From DATEJJ01 sp039649115 (GTDB taxonomy: Bacteria; Actinomycetota; Actinomycetes; Mycobacteriales; Micromonosporaceae), in contig JBBWZQ010000094.1 in assembly GCA_039649115.1 (NCBI GenBank), positions 1 through 15,535 on the forward strand: 15,535 nt of DNA. The letters run 5' to 3'. The translations under genes were made by a program, and so were the position numbers. Within the stretch, counting starts at the first letter, position 1. Each line of letters begins with the position of its first letter. The notes beneath the pieces were generated by a model that was not told the origin of the DNA, searched no databases, and worked only from the letters and a program-made list of their open reading frames with translations. Positions 5,706 to 13,475 of this stretch are shown here, one piece after another.

Positions 5706-6800
5706 ATGCAGCATACCGACGCCGGCGCCGACCCGGCCGCCGACCCCGCCGCCGACCCCGCCGAGCAGGCGCGCGGCTCGGTCGCCGGGTACGCCGACCC
5801 GGACTTCTCGTGGAGCATCCTGCTGCAGGCCGAGCTGACCGGGCCGCTGCCACCAGCGGCGGTGCGCGAGCGGATGGCCGGCCTCGCGGCCCGGTACCCG
5901 CACCTCGGCGCGGCGCCGCGCGTCGAGGCGGTACCGGCGGTCGACCGGGTGCGGGAGTCCTTCGCCAGCGTCCCGTACGCCCCGGGGGAGCCGCTGGTCC
6001 GGGTCGCGCTCGGCGTCGCGGAACCGACCCTGCTGCTCGCCGCGCACCACGGCGCGGTCGACGGCCTCGGCCTGCTCGCGCTGCTCGGGGCGGCGCTGGG
6101 CGAGCCGGTGCGCAGCGACGCGCCGGGCGTGGTGGACCGGCCGCCCCCGACCTCCTTCGCGGGGTCCGCGGCGCGGCGCGGGTTCGAGGCGGTGTTCACC
6201 CCGCCGACCCGCCTGTGGCGCCCGCCCCGGGACCCCGGTGGCGCGCGACCGGGTGAGGTGCTGCGCGCCGCCCGGCTGCCCCGGGCACCGGTGGGCAGCG
6301 CGGCGTTGACCGCGGCGGCACACGCGGTGACCTCGTCATGGAACGAGTCCCACGGGGTACCGAGCCGGCGCGTGGTCGCCGCCGTCGGCGCCTCCCGGCG
6401 CGGCGGTGCGGACCTGCGCCCGGAGCACCTCGCGGCGCTGTTCCGGCTGCGGCTGCCGGCCGCTGCCGACCGGGAGCTGGTCCGCGCGCTGCTGCGCAGC
6501 CAGGCGCGGGAGCCGGACTTCCCGCCGCTCCAGGGCCGCGCCGCCACCGCCCGCCGGCTGCTGGCCGGCCGGCTCGGCGCGACCTTCCTCGCCTCCAACC
6601 TCGGTGTCGTGCACGCCGGCGGTGCGGTGCGGGCACTGGCGTTCTACCCGGTCCACAGCGGCCCGGCCGGCGTCGCGTTCGGCGCGGTCAGCACCGCGAC
6701 CACGACGACGCTGACCGTACGCACGAGGCGGCGCGACTTCCCGCCGGACGCGGTCGACGCGCTGCTGGAGCGCCTGGTCGCCGCCGCTACCGGTCGGTGA
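5706..6800 (+). CDS. Condensation/acyltransferase-fold protein (HHxxxDG)
   Basis: The 364-residue product carries HHGAVDG at residues 114-120, the active-site motif of the CoA-dependent acyltransferase superfamily (condensation domains, PapA, WS/DGAT). The second half-domain has FLASNLGVV and a closing AVDALLERLVAA helix. It is about 60-90 residues shorter than typical NRPS condensation domains or WS/DGATs, and no carrier protein or synthetase is nearby. It probably acylates a small molecule or a lipid or sugar; the substrate cannot be told. ATG 5706 is favoured by the upstream TAGCAT; ATG 5661 is possible but would add a poorly conserved leader. The N-terminus holds a small in-frame DPAADPAADPA repeat. 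Its stop overlaps the convergent hydrolase gene by 14 bp. Confidence 0.75.
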   Translation: MQHTDAGADPAADPAADPAEQARGSVAGYADPDFSWSILLQAELTGPLPPAAVRERMAGLAARYPHLGAAPRVEAVPAVDRVRESFASVPYAPGEPLVRVALGVAEPTLLLAAHHGAVDGLGLLALLGAALGEPVRSDAPGVVDRPPPTSFAGSAARRGFEAVFTPPTRLWRPPRDPGGARPGEVLRAARLPRAPVGSAALTAAAHAVTSSWNESHGVPSRRVVAAVGASRRGGADLRPEHLAALFRLRLPAAADRELVRALLRSQAREPDFPPLQGRAATARRLLAGRLGATFLASNLGVVHAGGAVRALAFYPVHSGPAGVAFGAVSTATTTTLTVRTRRRDFPPDAVDALLERLVAAATGR

Positions 6801-7602
6801 GGAAGTCCAGCAGCAGGGCGCTGACCGTGGCCGGCGCGTCCAGCTGCAGCCAGTGACCGGCGCCCTCGACGCGCTCGTACCGCCACGGGCCGGTCACGTG
6901 CCGCGCCGAGCCGGTCATCCCCTCTTCGAGCAGCGCGAAGTCGCCGCTGCTCCACACCCCCATCGTGGGTACCGTCACCGGCGGCAGCTCGGCCGGCGGC
7001 CCGAGCAGCGACTCCGGCGGCACGATCGCCCGGTACAGGCTCAGGCTCGCGGTCAGCGCGGCCGGGTCGGCCAGCCGCGCGACGACCGCCTCGATGTCCG
7101 GGTGCCCGGACCAGTCGCGCAGGTTGCGGAAGTCGTCGGCGGCCAGCCACCGCTCCGCGATGTCCCGGAACTGGAACAGCAGCATGTACCACGACTTCTC
7201 CCGCTGCCGCAGGCCCACCGAGCGGAACGAGGACGGGTGGCCGACCGACATGGCGGTCAGCGAGGCGAACCGGTCCGGAGCCACGGTCGCGGCAAGCCAG
7301 GAGACGGCCGCGCCCCAGTCGTGCCCGACGAGGTGCGCGCGGGGGACCTCCAGCGCGTCGAGCAGGCCGACGACGTCGCCGACCATGACGTGGGCGCTGT
7401 ACGCCGCGACGTCGGCCGGCTTGCTCGACGCGCCGAAGCCGCGCAGGTCCGGCGCGATCACGCGGTATCCGGCGGCGGCCAGCGCGTTGCTCTGGTGCCG
7501 CCACAGGTCGCCGGTGTCCGGCCAGCCGTGCAGCAGGAGCACGGGAGTGCCGGAGCCGGTGTCGCGCACGTGCAGGGTGACCTCGCCGAGTGGCACGTCC
7601 AT
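6787..7602 (-). CDS. Alpha/beta hydrolase, epoxide hydrolase type
   Basis: The 271-residue protein has HGWPDTGDLW at residues 25-34 (oxyanion-hole HGxP), the nucleophile elbow GHDWGAAVSW with Asp95, a lid with Tyr139 (SWYMLLFQF) and Tyr190, an acid candidate Asp221 (SSGDFALLEEGM) and the catalytic His250 (GAGHWLQ). An aspartate nucleophile plus HGxP and lid tyrosines is the signature of soluble epoxide hydrolases; haloalkane dehalogenases share the fold but normally have Trp after the nucleophile and different halide ligands. It would hydrate an epoxide to a diol in the cytoplasm. The start ATG at 7602 lies 20 bases after the stop of the upstream gene, so it is probably the last gene of the operon. 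The natural substrate is unknown. Confidence 0.88.
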   Translation of the reverse strand: MDVPLGEVTLHVRDTGSGTPVLLLHGWPDTGDLWRHQSNALAAAGYRVIAPDLRGFGASSKPADVAAYSAHVMVGDVVGLLDALEVPRAHLVGHDWGAAVSWLAATVAPDRFASLTAMSVGHPSSFRSVGLRQREKSWYMLLFQFRDIAERWLAADDFRNLRDWSGHPDIEAVVARLADPAALTASLSLYRAIVPPESLLGPPAELPPVTVPTMGVWSSGDFALLEEGMTGSARHVTGPWRYERVEGAGHWLQLDAPATVSALLLDFLTDR

Positions 7603-7622
7603 CCGGCCATTACACCGCAGGA

Positions 7623-8624
7623 TCAGCGGCGGCGCCGGCCGCGTCTCACCGCGACGGCGATCAGCGCCGCGAGACCCAGGCCGGCCAGACCCACCGCACC
7701 GACCACTGTGGACACAGGCACCGGCGCCGCACCGGCCGCGGCGGAGGCGGGCCCGCGCGGTGTCCCGGTCGAGCGCCGGGCCGCGATCGCGGGTCCGGGG
7801 TAGCGGATGACGACCGGCTGCGCCGCGGTCGCCTGCTCCGAGACGGTCAGCAGCGAGACGCCGTCCCGGTCGTAGGTGATGGACTCACCCTGCGGCTCGC
7901 CGGGCAGCGGGACCACCCGGGGGGTACCGGTCGCGATGGCGCGCACCACGTCGCCGCCGGCGACTGGGAACTCGTACGCGTCGGCGTAGGTCCGCAGCAC
8001 CACGCGGGTCCCGTCCGGTGCGTTCGCGCCGCCGGTGACGACCAGGTGCCCGGCGAACGAGTACGGGTTGCTCGTGCCGCTCGCGGGCAGGTCGAACGCG
8101 CCGACCTCGCGCAGCGGCACCGTCCCGCCGGCCCGCGGCGCGCCGGCCGGCTGGTAGAGCAGGGCGCGGCCCGGATCCTTGGTGACGATCACCGGTGTAC
8201 CGTCGCCGGACAGCAGCAGCGCCTCCGCGTCGTGCGCGCCGTCCGGGTAGCTCAGCCGGTACAGCACCGGGGACCGGTCGCCCTTCGCGAGCCGCCAGAG
8301 CGCGACCGTCGGACGGGACCGGTTGTTGTCGCCGATGTCCGCGATCCACAGCGTGCCGTCGCGGGCCTGTGCCATGTCCTCCGTGTCGCGCGGGGTCGAG
8401 GGGTAGCGCACCGTCCGGGTCACCGCGCACCGGTTGTCGAGGAAGAATATCCGCCAGTGGCTGGACAGGTCGGAGCCGTCGTCGACGACCGCGTAACCGT
8501 CGGCGGTGCGCACCATCCCGGAGATCTCGGTCAGCCTCGGGTCGGTGACGACGCACACCGTGGCCGCCGGAGCCACCGGCGCGGCCGGGACCGCGAGCGC
8601 CACGCCGAGCCAGGTCAACCACAC
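7623..8624 (-). CDS. Secreted, membrane-anchored propeller-like protein
   Basis: A short hydrophobic signal (WLTWLGVALAVPAAPVAPAA) leads into a domain of repeated short strands with phrases such as ISGMVRTADGYAVVDDGSD, GTLWIADIGDNNRSRP, GESITYDRDGVSLLTVSE. These recall beta-propeller proteins of the esterase-like/NHL kind. A low-complexity Ala/Pro/Gly linker, a helix (about 20 residues, VVGAVGLAGLGLAALIAVAV) and a basic RRGRRRR tail follow, which is the layout of an exported protein anchored by its C-terminus. The start is unsure: GTG 8624 gives a compact signal peptide, but ATG 8666 and TTG 8699 are in frame, and none has a good ribosome-binding site. It lies just after pabAB on the same strand. 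No catalytic residues can be assigned, so the function is unknown. Confidence 0.75.
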   Translation of the reverse strand: MWLTWLGVALAVPAAPVAPAATVCVVTDPRLTEISGMVRTADGYAVVDDGSDLSSHWRIFFLDNRCAVTRTVRYPSTPRDTEDMAQARDGTLWIADIGDNNRSRPTVALWRLAKGDRSPVLYRLSYPDGAHDAEALLLSGDGTPVIVTKDPGRALLYQPAGAPRAGGTVPLREVGAFDLPASGTSNPYSFAGHLVVTGGANAPDGTRVVLRTYADAYEFPVAGGDVVRAIATGTPRVVPLPGEPQGESITYDRDGVSLLTVSEQATAAQPVVIRYPGPAIAARRSTGTPRGPASAAAGAAPVPVSTVVGAVGLAGLGLAALIAVAVRRGRRRR

Positions 8625-8704
8625 CGGGCCAGTTTCGCACGAGGTCCCGCACACCAAGTGGGACATCCACAACCGGAGCCGGTGCGAGCTGATCGTCAAC
8701 CGGC

Positions 8705-10789
8705 CTACGGGCGGATCGTCCCGGCCAGCGCCACCGGCTGGCCGGCGACCGTGGCGAGGGCGCCGAGCAGGGCGCGCCCCTTGACCCAGGCCTCCTCGAT
8801 CTCGGCGGCCGGGTCGGACAGCGCGGTGATGGCGCCACCCACCCCGATGGACACCTCGTCCGCGGTGACCACCATGGTGCGGATGACGATGCTCAGGTCG
8901 ACCGCGCCGCTGAGCGACAGGTAGCCCAGCGCTCCGGCGTAGACGCCCCGCGCACCCCCCTCCAGCCGATCGAGGATCTCCAGGGTGCGGAGCTTGGGGG
9001 CACCGGTCATCGAGCCGCCCGGGAAGCCGGCCCGGACGCAGTCGACCGCCGAGGCGTCCGGGCGCAGCCGGCCGCGCACCGTGCTGACGAGCTGGTGGAC
9101 CGTCTCGTACGTCTCGACGGCGAACAGCGACGGCACGTGGACGCTGCCGAGCTCGCAGACCCGGCCGAGGTCGTTGCGCACCAGGTCGACGATCATGAGG
9201 TTCTCCGCGCGGTCCTTCTCGCAGCCGCGCAACTCCTCGCGCAGCCGGCCGTCGCTCGCGGGATCCGTGCCGCGCGGCCGGGTGCCCTTGATCGGCCTGG
9301 ACTCGACCGCGCCGTGCCGGTCGATGCGCAGGAAGCGCTCCGGTGACGAGCTGAGCACCGCGACGCCCGGCAGCCGGAGGAAGGCGGCGTACGGCGCCGG
9401 GTTGCCGCGCCGCAGCGCCTGGTAGGTGCGGAACGGGTCCACGGCGACCGGTACCGACAGCGTGTTGGTCAGGCAGATCTCGTACGACTCGCCGGCCCTG
9501 ATCTCCTCCTGGCAGGCGCGGATCAGTCCGGCGTACTCCTGGGCGGAGTGCCGGGCACAGACCGGCGGGGCATCGACCGGGCCGCCGGGCGGTGGTGGCG
9601 GCGCGCTCGCGCCGGGCAGCAGCGCGGCGGCCCGGTCCAGCCAGTCGCGGGCGGCCGCCGCGCAGTCCGGTGTGCTGATGGTCAGCAGCCAGGCGCGTCG
9701 CGCCAGGTGGTCGATCAGCAGGGCCCGGTCGCAGAACAGCAGCGCGGCGTCGGGCTGGGCCGCGCGGTGCGTGGCCACCCCGCCGCAGTCGGCCTTCAGC
9801 TCGTACCCGAGGTAGCCGACGTAGCCCAGGCTGAAGTCCAGCGGCAGGCCGGGGTCGGGCAGCCGGCGCCGCGCGAGCGAGCGGTCGAGGTAACCGAAGA
9901 TGTCTTCCCGGTGCCGGGCGATCTCGGTGCCGTCGGGGCGGGCGACCGTCACCTCGCCGGTGTCCACCCGGTAGCTGACCAGTTCGGCCAGCGGGCCGGC
10001 GCCGCCCAGCACGGAGAACCGCGACAGGCCGGGGATCACCCGGCTGCTGTCCAGCCAGAACGCGGCCGGGTCGGTGCCGAACAGGGTGGCGAACGCGGCC
10101 TCGGCATCCGGCGACCGCGGCAACTCCCGCACGTGCAGGCGGTACGGCGCGCCGTCCGGCGGCGCGGGGGCCGGGCGGCGGCGGGGTGCCGGCGCGGGCG
10201 CGGCCACCGGCCCGCCGCCGGCCAGGTCGCGGAAGTTGGCCAGCAGCCGCTCACCCCACTCCGTGGCGATCGACTCGGGGTGGAACTGCACGCCCCAGTG
10301 CGGGCGGCTGCGGTGCCGGGCCGCCATCACCAGCCCGTCGGCCGTGCTCGCCAGCGCCGCCACCTCGTCGGGCAGGTCGTAGGCCAGCAGGGAGTGGTAG
10401 CGCACGGCGGCGAACGGCGACGGGATGCCGGCGAAGAGACCGGTGCCGCCGTGGTGTACCGCGCTGCGCCGGCCGTGCACCGGCTCCGGGGCCCGCCCGA
10501 TCGTCGCGCCGGCGGCCAGGCAGAGGCCCTGGTGGCCGAGGCACACCCCGAGCACCGGCAGGTCCGGCTGGCCGAGCGCCCAGGCGCTGATGCCGAAGTC
10601 GCGGGCGACGTCCGGGCGGCCCGGCCCGGGGGAGACCACGACCGCGTCGACGGTCCGCAGGTCCAGCGCGCGCAGGCCCGCCGCGTCGTCGTTGCGCAGC
10701 ACGACCGGTGCCCGGCCGTTGACCCGGCCCAGCAGGTGGCAGAGGTTGTACGTGAACGAGTCGTAGTTGTCGATCAGCAGGACGCGCAT
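8705..10789 (-). CDS. pabAB: Fused aminodeoxychorismate synthase (PabA-PabB)
   Basis: This 694-residue protein makes 4-amino-4-deoxychorismate from chorismate and glutamine, the first step to p-aminobenzoate and folate. Residues 1-190 are a class I glutamine amidotransferase: DNYDSFTYNL, GVCLGHQ with Cys83, and HPES with His170/Glu172. A Pro/Ala linker (about 194-213) leads to the chorismate-binding domain with YEICLTNT, PIKGTRPRG (Lys501), ENLMIVDLVRNDLG and GGSMTGAPK. The lysine in PIKGT marks PabB; anthranilate synthases have PIAGT. Start ATG 10789 shares its A with the stop of the upstream gene (TGATG), which implies translational coupling. Fused PabAB occurs both as a housekeeping enzyme in actinomycetes and in antibiotic clusters; no pathway partner nearby argues for a cluster. 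Confidence 0.95.
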   Translation of the reverse strand: MRVLLIDNYDSFTYNLCHLLGRVNGRAPVVLRNDDAAGLRALDLRTVDAVVVSPGPGRPDVARDFGISAWALGQPDLPVLGVCLGHQGLCLAAGATIGRAPEPVHGRRSAVHHGGTGLFAGIPSPFAAVRYHSLLAYDLPDEVAALASTADGLVMAARHRSRPHWGVQFHPESIATEWGERLLANFRDLAGGGPVAAPAPAPRRRPAPAPPDGAPYRLHVRELPRSPDAEAAFATLFGTDPAAFWLDSSRVIPGLSRFSVLGGAGPLAELVSYRVDTGEVTVARPDGTEIARHREDIFGYLDRSLARRRLPDPGLPLDFSLGYVGYLGYELKADCGGVATHRAAQPDAALLFCDRALLIDHLARRAWLLTISTPDCAAAARDWLDRAAALLPGASAPPPPPGGPVDAPPVCARHSAQEYAGLIRACQEEIRAGESYEICLTNTLSVPVAVDPFRTYQALRRGNPAPYAAFLRLPGVAVLSSSPERFLRIDRHGAVESRPIKGTRPRGTDPASDGRLREELRGCEKDRAENLMIVDLVRNDLGRVCELGSVHVPSLFAVETYETVHQLVSTVRGRLRPDASAVDCVRAGFPGGSMTGAPKLRTLEILDRLEGGARGVYAGALGYLSLSGAVDLSIVIRTMVVTADEVSIGVGGAITALSDPAAEIEEAWVKGRALLGALATVAGQPVALAGTIRP

Positions 10790-11415
10790 CAGAGCACCAC
10801 CGCCGGGTGGCGCGGGTCGTCGGCGCGGATCACCACGTCGGCCAGGTACCGCGGCCCGACCTCCTCCTCGTAGCGGGCGAACGCGGGCAGCGTCCACTGC
10901 TCCCCGGGTGGGGTGCGCCGCGCCAGGGCGGCCGGGGACACCGCACAGTGGATGGTCAGGTCCAGGTCCAGCCCGGCGCCGAGCAGCAGCGGTCCGGACA
11001 GCAGCAGCACGCCGCCGGCGGGCAGGTCCACATAGGACGCGCGGGTGGCGCGGTCGGTCCGCGGGTCCCAGAACGTCGGCAGCACCCGGCCGGTACCGGC
11101 GGGGGCGAGCGGGGCCAGCACCTCGCGGGACAGCGCGCCGAGGTCGTACCACTGCTCGTAGAACGCGTCCGGGTTGGTACGCCCCTGCTCCAGCCGCACC
11201 GATGCCGGGCGCAGGAAGTCCCTCGTGTCCACCCGCAGCACCGCGTGGCCGCGCAGCCGCACCGGGTCCACCAGCGCGTCCGCCAGCCGCTGCGGCTCGG
11301 CGGCCGGCGCGCCGTCGACCGCCACCCGCAGCCGGCCGCCCGACCCGGCCGCCGCCGTTACCGTGTCCGCCAGCTCCTCGACCAGCCGGACCGGGGACAC
11401 CGGCCGGGCCCGCAT
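10789..11415 (-). CDS. Uridine-kinase-like protein with degenerate P-loop
   Basis: The 208-residue protein resembles actinobacterial proteins annotated as uridine kinase: VAVDGAPAAEPQRLADALV near residues 31-49, a DTRDFLRPASVRLEQGRTNPDAFYEQWYD block, GVLLLSGPLLLG, and RRTPPGEQWTLPAFARYEEE. In active P-loop kinases the first block would contain GxxxxGK(S/T); here the position reads GAPAAEPQ, with no lysine. Nucleotide binding by the usual route is therefore doubtful. From memory this degeneracy recurs in the actinobacterial subfamily, so it may be a real family trait rather than decay. Start ATG 11415 is 3 bases after the aldo/keto reductase stop, and its own stop overlaps the pabAB start. A true kinase role should not be assumed. 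Confidence 0.8.
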   Translation of the reverse strand: MRARPVSPVRLVEELADTVTAAAGSGGRLRVAVDGAPAAEPQRLADALVDPVRLRGHAVLRVDTRDFLRPASVRLEQGRTNPDAFYEQWYDLGALSREVLAPLAPAGTGRVLPTFWDPRTDRATRASYVDLPAGGVLLLSGPLLLGAGLDLDLTIHCAVSPAALARRTPPGEQWTLPAFARYEEEVGPRYLADVVIRADDPRHPAVVL

Positions 11416-11418
11416 CGC

Positions 11419-12414
11419 TCAGCGGTCCCCGGTCGCGTACTGGTCGATCTCGGCCAGTTCGGTGTCGGTGAAGTCCGGCTGCCGCAGCGCGCCGATGTTG
11501 TCCTCCAGCTGGGCGACGCTGCTCGCCCCGATCACCAGCGAGGTCATCCGCGGGTCGCGCAGCGCCCAGGCCAGCGCGGTCTGGGCGAGGCTCTGCCCGC
11601 GGCGCCGCGCGAGCTCGCCGAGCGCGCGCACCTTCGCCATCGTCGCCTCGGTCAGGTCGCCCTCGGACAGGAAGACGCTGGTCCGCGCGCGCGAGTCGGC
11701 CGGCACGCCGTGCAGGTACCGGTCGGTGAGCAGGCCCTGGGCGAGCGGGGAGAAGGCGATCACGCCGATGCCCACCTCACCCGCCACGTCCAGCAGGCCG
11801 TCCTCGATCCACCGGTTGAACATCGAGTAGGACGGCTGGTGGATCAGCAGCGGCGTGCCCAGTTCGCGCAGGATCCGGGCGGCCTGCCTGGTCTGCTCCG
11901 GGTTGTAGTTGGACACCCCGGCGTACAGCGCCTTGCCGGCCCGTACCGCCGAGTCCAGCGCGCCCATCGTCTCCTCCAGCGGAGTGTCCGGGTCGGGCCG
12001 GTGCGAGTAGAAGACGTCCACGTAGTCGAGGCCCATCCGGCGCAGCGACGCGTCCAGGCTGGCCAGCAGGTACTTGCGGGAACCCCACTCGCCGTAGGGG
12101 CCGGGCCACATGTCGTACCCGGCTTTGGTCGAGATGACCAGCTCGTCCCGGTACGGCCGCAGGTCGGCGGCGAGCAGCCGGCCGAAGTTGTCCTCCGCCG
12201 CGCCGGGCGGCGGCCCGTAGTTGTTGGCCAGGTCGAAGTGGGTCACGCCCAGGTCGAAGGCGCGCCGCACGATGGCGCGCTGGGTGCCGAACGGGCGTTC
12301 GGCGCCGAAGTTGTGCCAGAGGCCGAGCGAGATCGCGGGCAGCAGCAGCCCGCTGCGCCCGCACCGGCGGTAGGTCATCGTGTCGTACCGCGAGGAGGCG
12401 GCGAGGTAGGTCAC
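11419..12414 (-). CDS. Aldo/keto reductase, YghZ (L-glyceraldehyde 3-phosphate reductase) type
   Basis: The 331-residue protein is close throughout to E. coli YghZ/Gpr as I recall it: YRRCGRSGLLLPAISLGLWHNFG, FDLANNYGPPPGAAEDNFGRL, STKAGYDMWPGPYG, GSRKYLLASLD and LLIHQPSYSMFNRW. The AKR tetrad is visible as Asp61, Tyr66, Lys97 and His138. YghZ-type enzymes reduce L-glyceraldehyde 3-phosphate, methylglyoxal and related aldehydes with NADPH in the cytoplasm. GTG 12414 aligns with the family N-terminus and lies 11 bases after the oxidoreductase stop; the much longer open frame upstream to 13161 is an antisense-frame extension. The gap of 3 bases to the next gene supports an operon. Confidence 0.93.
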   Translation of the reverse strand: MTYLAASSRYDTMTYRRCGRSGLLLPAISLGLWHNFGAERPFGTQRAIVRRAFDLGVTHFDLANNYGPPPGAAEDNFGRLLAADLRPYRDELVISTKAGYDMWPGPYGEWGSRKYLLASLDASLRRMGLDYVDVFYSHRPDPDTPLEETMGALDSAVRAGKALYAGVSNYNPEQTRQAARILRELGTPLLIHQPSYSMFNRWIEDGLLDVAGEVGIGVIAFSPLAQGLLTDRYLHGVPADSRARTSVFLSEGDLTEATMAKVRALGELARRRGQSLAQTALAWALRDPRMTSLVIGASSVAQLEDNIGALRQPDFTDTELAEIDQYATGDR

Positions 12415-12425
12415 GAGAGCCAACC

Positions 12426-13427
12426 CTAACGGGGCGGCAATCCGGCGGCGCGGTAGACCTCGTCGATCACGGCCATGGTGCGCACGCCGTCCGCGGCATC
12501 CGAGGGTACCGGCGCCCCGCCGGCCACCGCGGCCGCGAACGCGCGGAGCTGGTGCGTGTACGTCGACTCGCCCGGTACCCGCTCGTGCCGGGTACCGGCC
12601 GGGGTGCGCACCGTCAGCCGGTGGTACAGGTGCGGCACCACGTAGTTGAGCACCCGCAGGCTGCCCCGGCTGCCGTCGACCCGGAAGCCGACGCCCAGCA
12701 CCCGGCTGGACCACAGCGCGCAGATCATCTGCCCGGTCGCGCCGCCGGGGAACCGGAACTCCGCGCTCATGTACCGGTCGATCCCCGGCCGCAGCAGCTT
12801 CGCCCGGGCCGACACGACCGCCGGCTCCTCCCCGGCGAGCACACGCAGACAGTTGATCGCGTAGCAGCCGGTGTCCATGGTCGCGCCGCCGGCGAGGTCG
12901 AGCCGGTACCGGATGTCGCGGGGCAGCGGGAGCCAGACGCACATCCGGGTGCGTACCCGGCGCACCTCGCCGATCTCCCCGGCGCGCAGGATCTGCACCG
13001 CGCGCGCCATGAGCGGGTGGTACCGGTAGTGGAACGCCTCCATGACCACCAGCCCGGCGGCCTGTGCGGCTCGGGCCACCTCGCGCGCCTGCACCGCGTT
13101 GGCGGTGAGCGGCTTCTCGCACAGCACGTGCTTGCCCGCCGCCAGCGCGGCGAGCGTCCACCGCGCGTGCAGCCCGTTGGGCAGCGGGATGTACACCGCG
13201 TCCAGCCCCGGATCGTCGAGCAGCGCCGCGTAGTCCGGATGTACCCGCGGGAGGTGATATTTGTTGGCGACCACCATGGCGCGCCCCGGGTCGCGGGCGG
13301 CGACCGCCTCGACGCGCACCTCGGGCACCGACCGGGCCGGCCTGAACAGGGCGACCGGTGTGATCCGCGCCGCGCCCAGCACGCCGATCCGCACCACCGG
13401 TGCAATGTACCGCACGCCGGAACGCAT
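12426..13427 (-). CDS. Gfo/Idh/MocA family oxidoreductase
   Basis: The 333-residue product has a Rossmann start VRIGVLGAARI (residues 12-22), the CEKPLTAN motif with Lys105 that is near-universal in this family, an EAFHYRYHP segment, and GGATMDTGCYAIN (180-192) of the substrate domain. Members oxidise or reduce sugars, inositols or trans-diols with NAD(P). The start ATG 13427 has AGGAG 5 bases upstream, the clearest ribosome-binding site in the window; valine codons nearer the Rossmann strand lack one. It is probably the first gene of the six-gene minus-strand run and is divergent from the winged-helix regulator, which may control it. The substrate cannot be told. Confidence 0.92.
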   Translation of the reverse strand: MRSGVRYIAPVVRIGVLGAARITPVALFRPARSVPEVRVEAVAARDPGRAMVVANKYHLPRVHPDYAALLDDPGLDAVYIPLPNGLHARWTLAALAAGKHVLCEKPLTANAVQAREVARAAQAAGLVVMEAFHYRYHPLMARAVQILRAGEIGEVRRVRTRMCVWLPLPRDIRYRLDLAGGATMDTGCYAINCLRVLAGEEPAVVSARAKLLRPGIDRYMSAEFRFPGGATGQMICALWSSRVLGVGFRVDGSRGSLRVLNYVVPHLYHRLTVRTPAGTRHERVPGESTYTHQLRAFAAAVAGGAPVPSDAADGVRTMAVIDEVYRAAGLPPR

Positions 13428-13460
13428 GATAACTCCTACTATTCCGGTGGGATTACCTGC

Positions 13461-13475
13461 TAACATGCCGGCATG
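13461..13475 (+). promoter_or_regulatory. Candidate -10 box and 12-bp palindrome over the regulator start codon
   Basis: TAACAT at 13461-13466 lies 6 bases before ATG 13473, as in leaderless promoters. CATGCCGGCATG at 13464-13475 is a perfect palindrome that overlaps this box and includes the start codon. It sits in the 45-bp gap to the divergent oxidoreductase. An operator for the adjacent winged-helix protein is plausible but inferred; OmpR-type proteins more often use direct repeats. Confidence 0.4.

Noticed and set aside
8694..8699. TTGACG as a -35 box for the propeller-like gene
   Set aside because: No -10 box lies at the right distance, and the site is just after the pabAB stop in a likely operon.
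8705..10789. Anthranilate synthase (TrpE/TrpG fusion)
   Set aside because: The chorismate-binding domain has PIKGT with Lys501, typical of PabB, where anthranilate synthase has PIAGT.
10790..11152. N-terminal extension of PabAB
   Set aside because: The open frame upstream of ATG 10789 runs through the uridine-kinase-like gene in another frame and is Arg/Pro-rich; the amidotransferase domain starts at MRVLLIDNYDSF.
11419..13161. One 580-residue protein fused to the aldo/keto reductase
   Set aside because: The upstream part is a shadow frame of the Gfo/Idh/MocA gene with no recognisable domain; the reductase begins at GTG 12414 where the family N-terminus begins.
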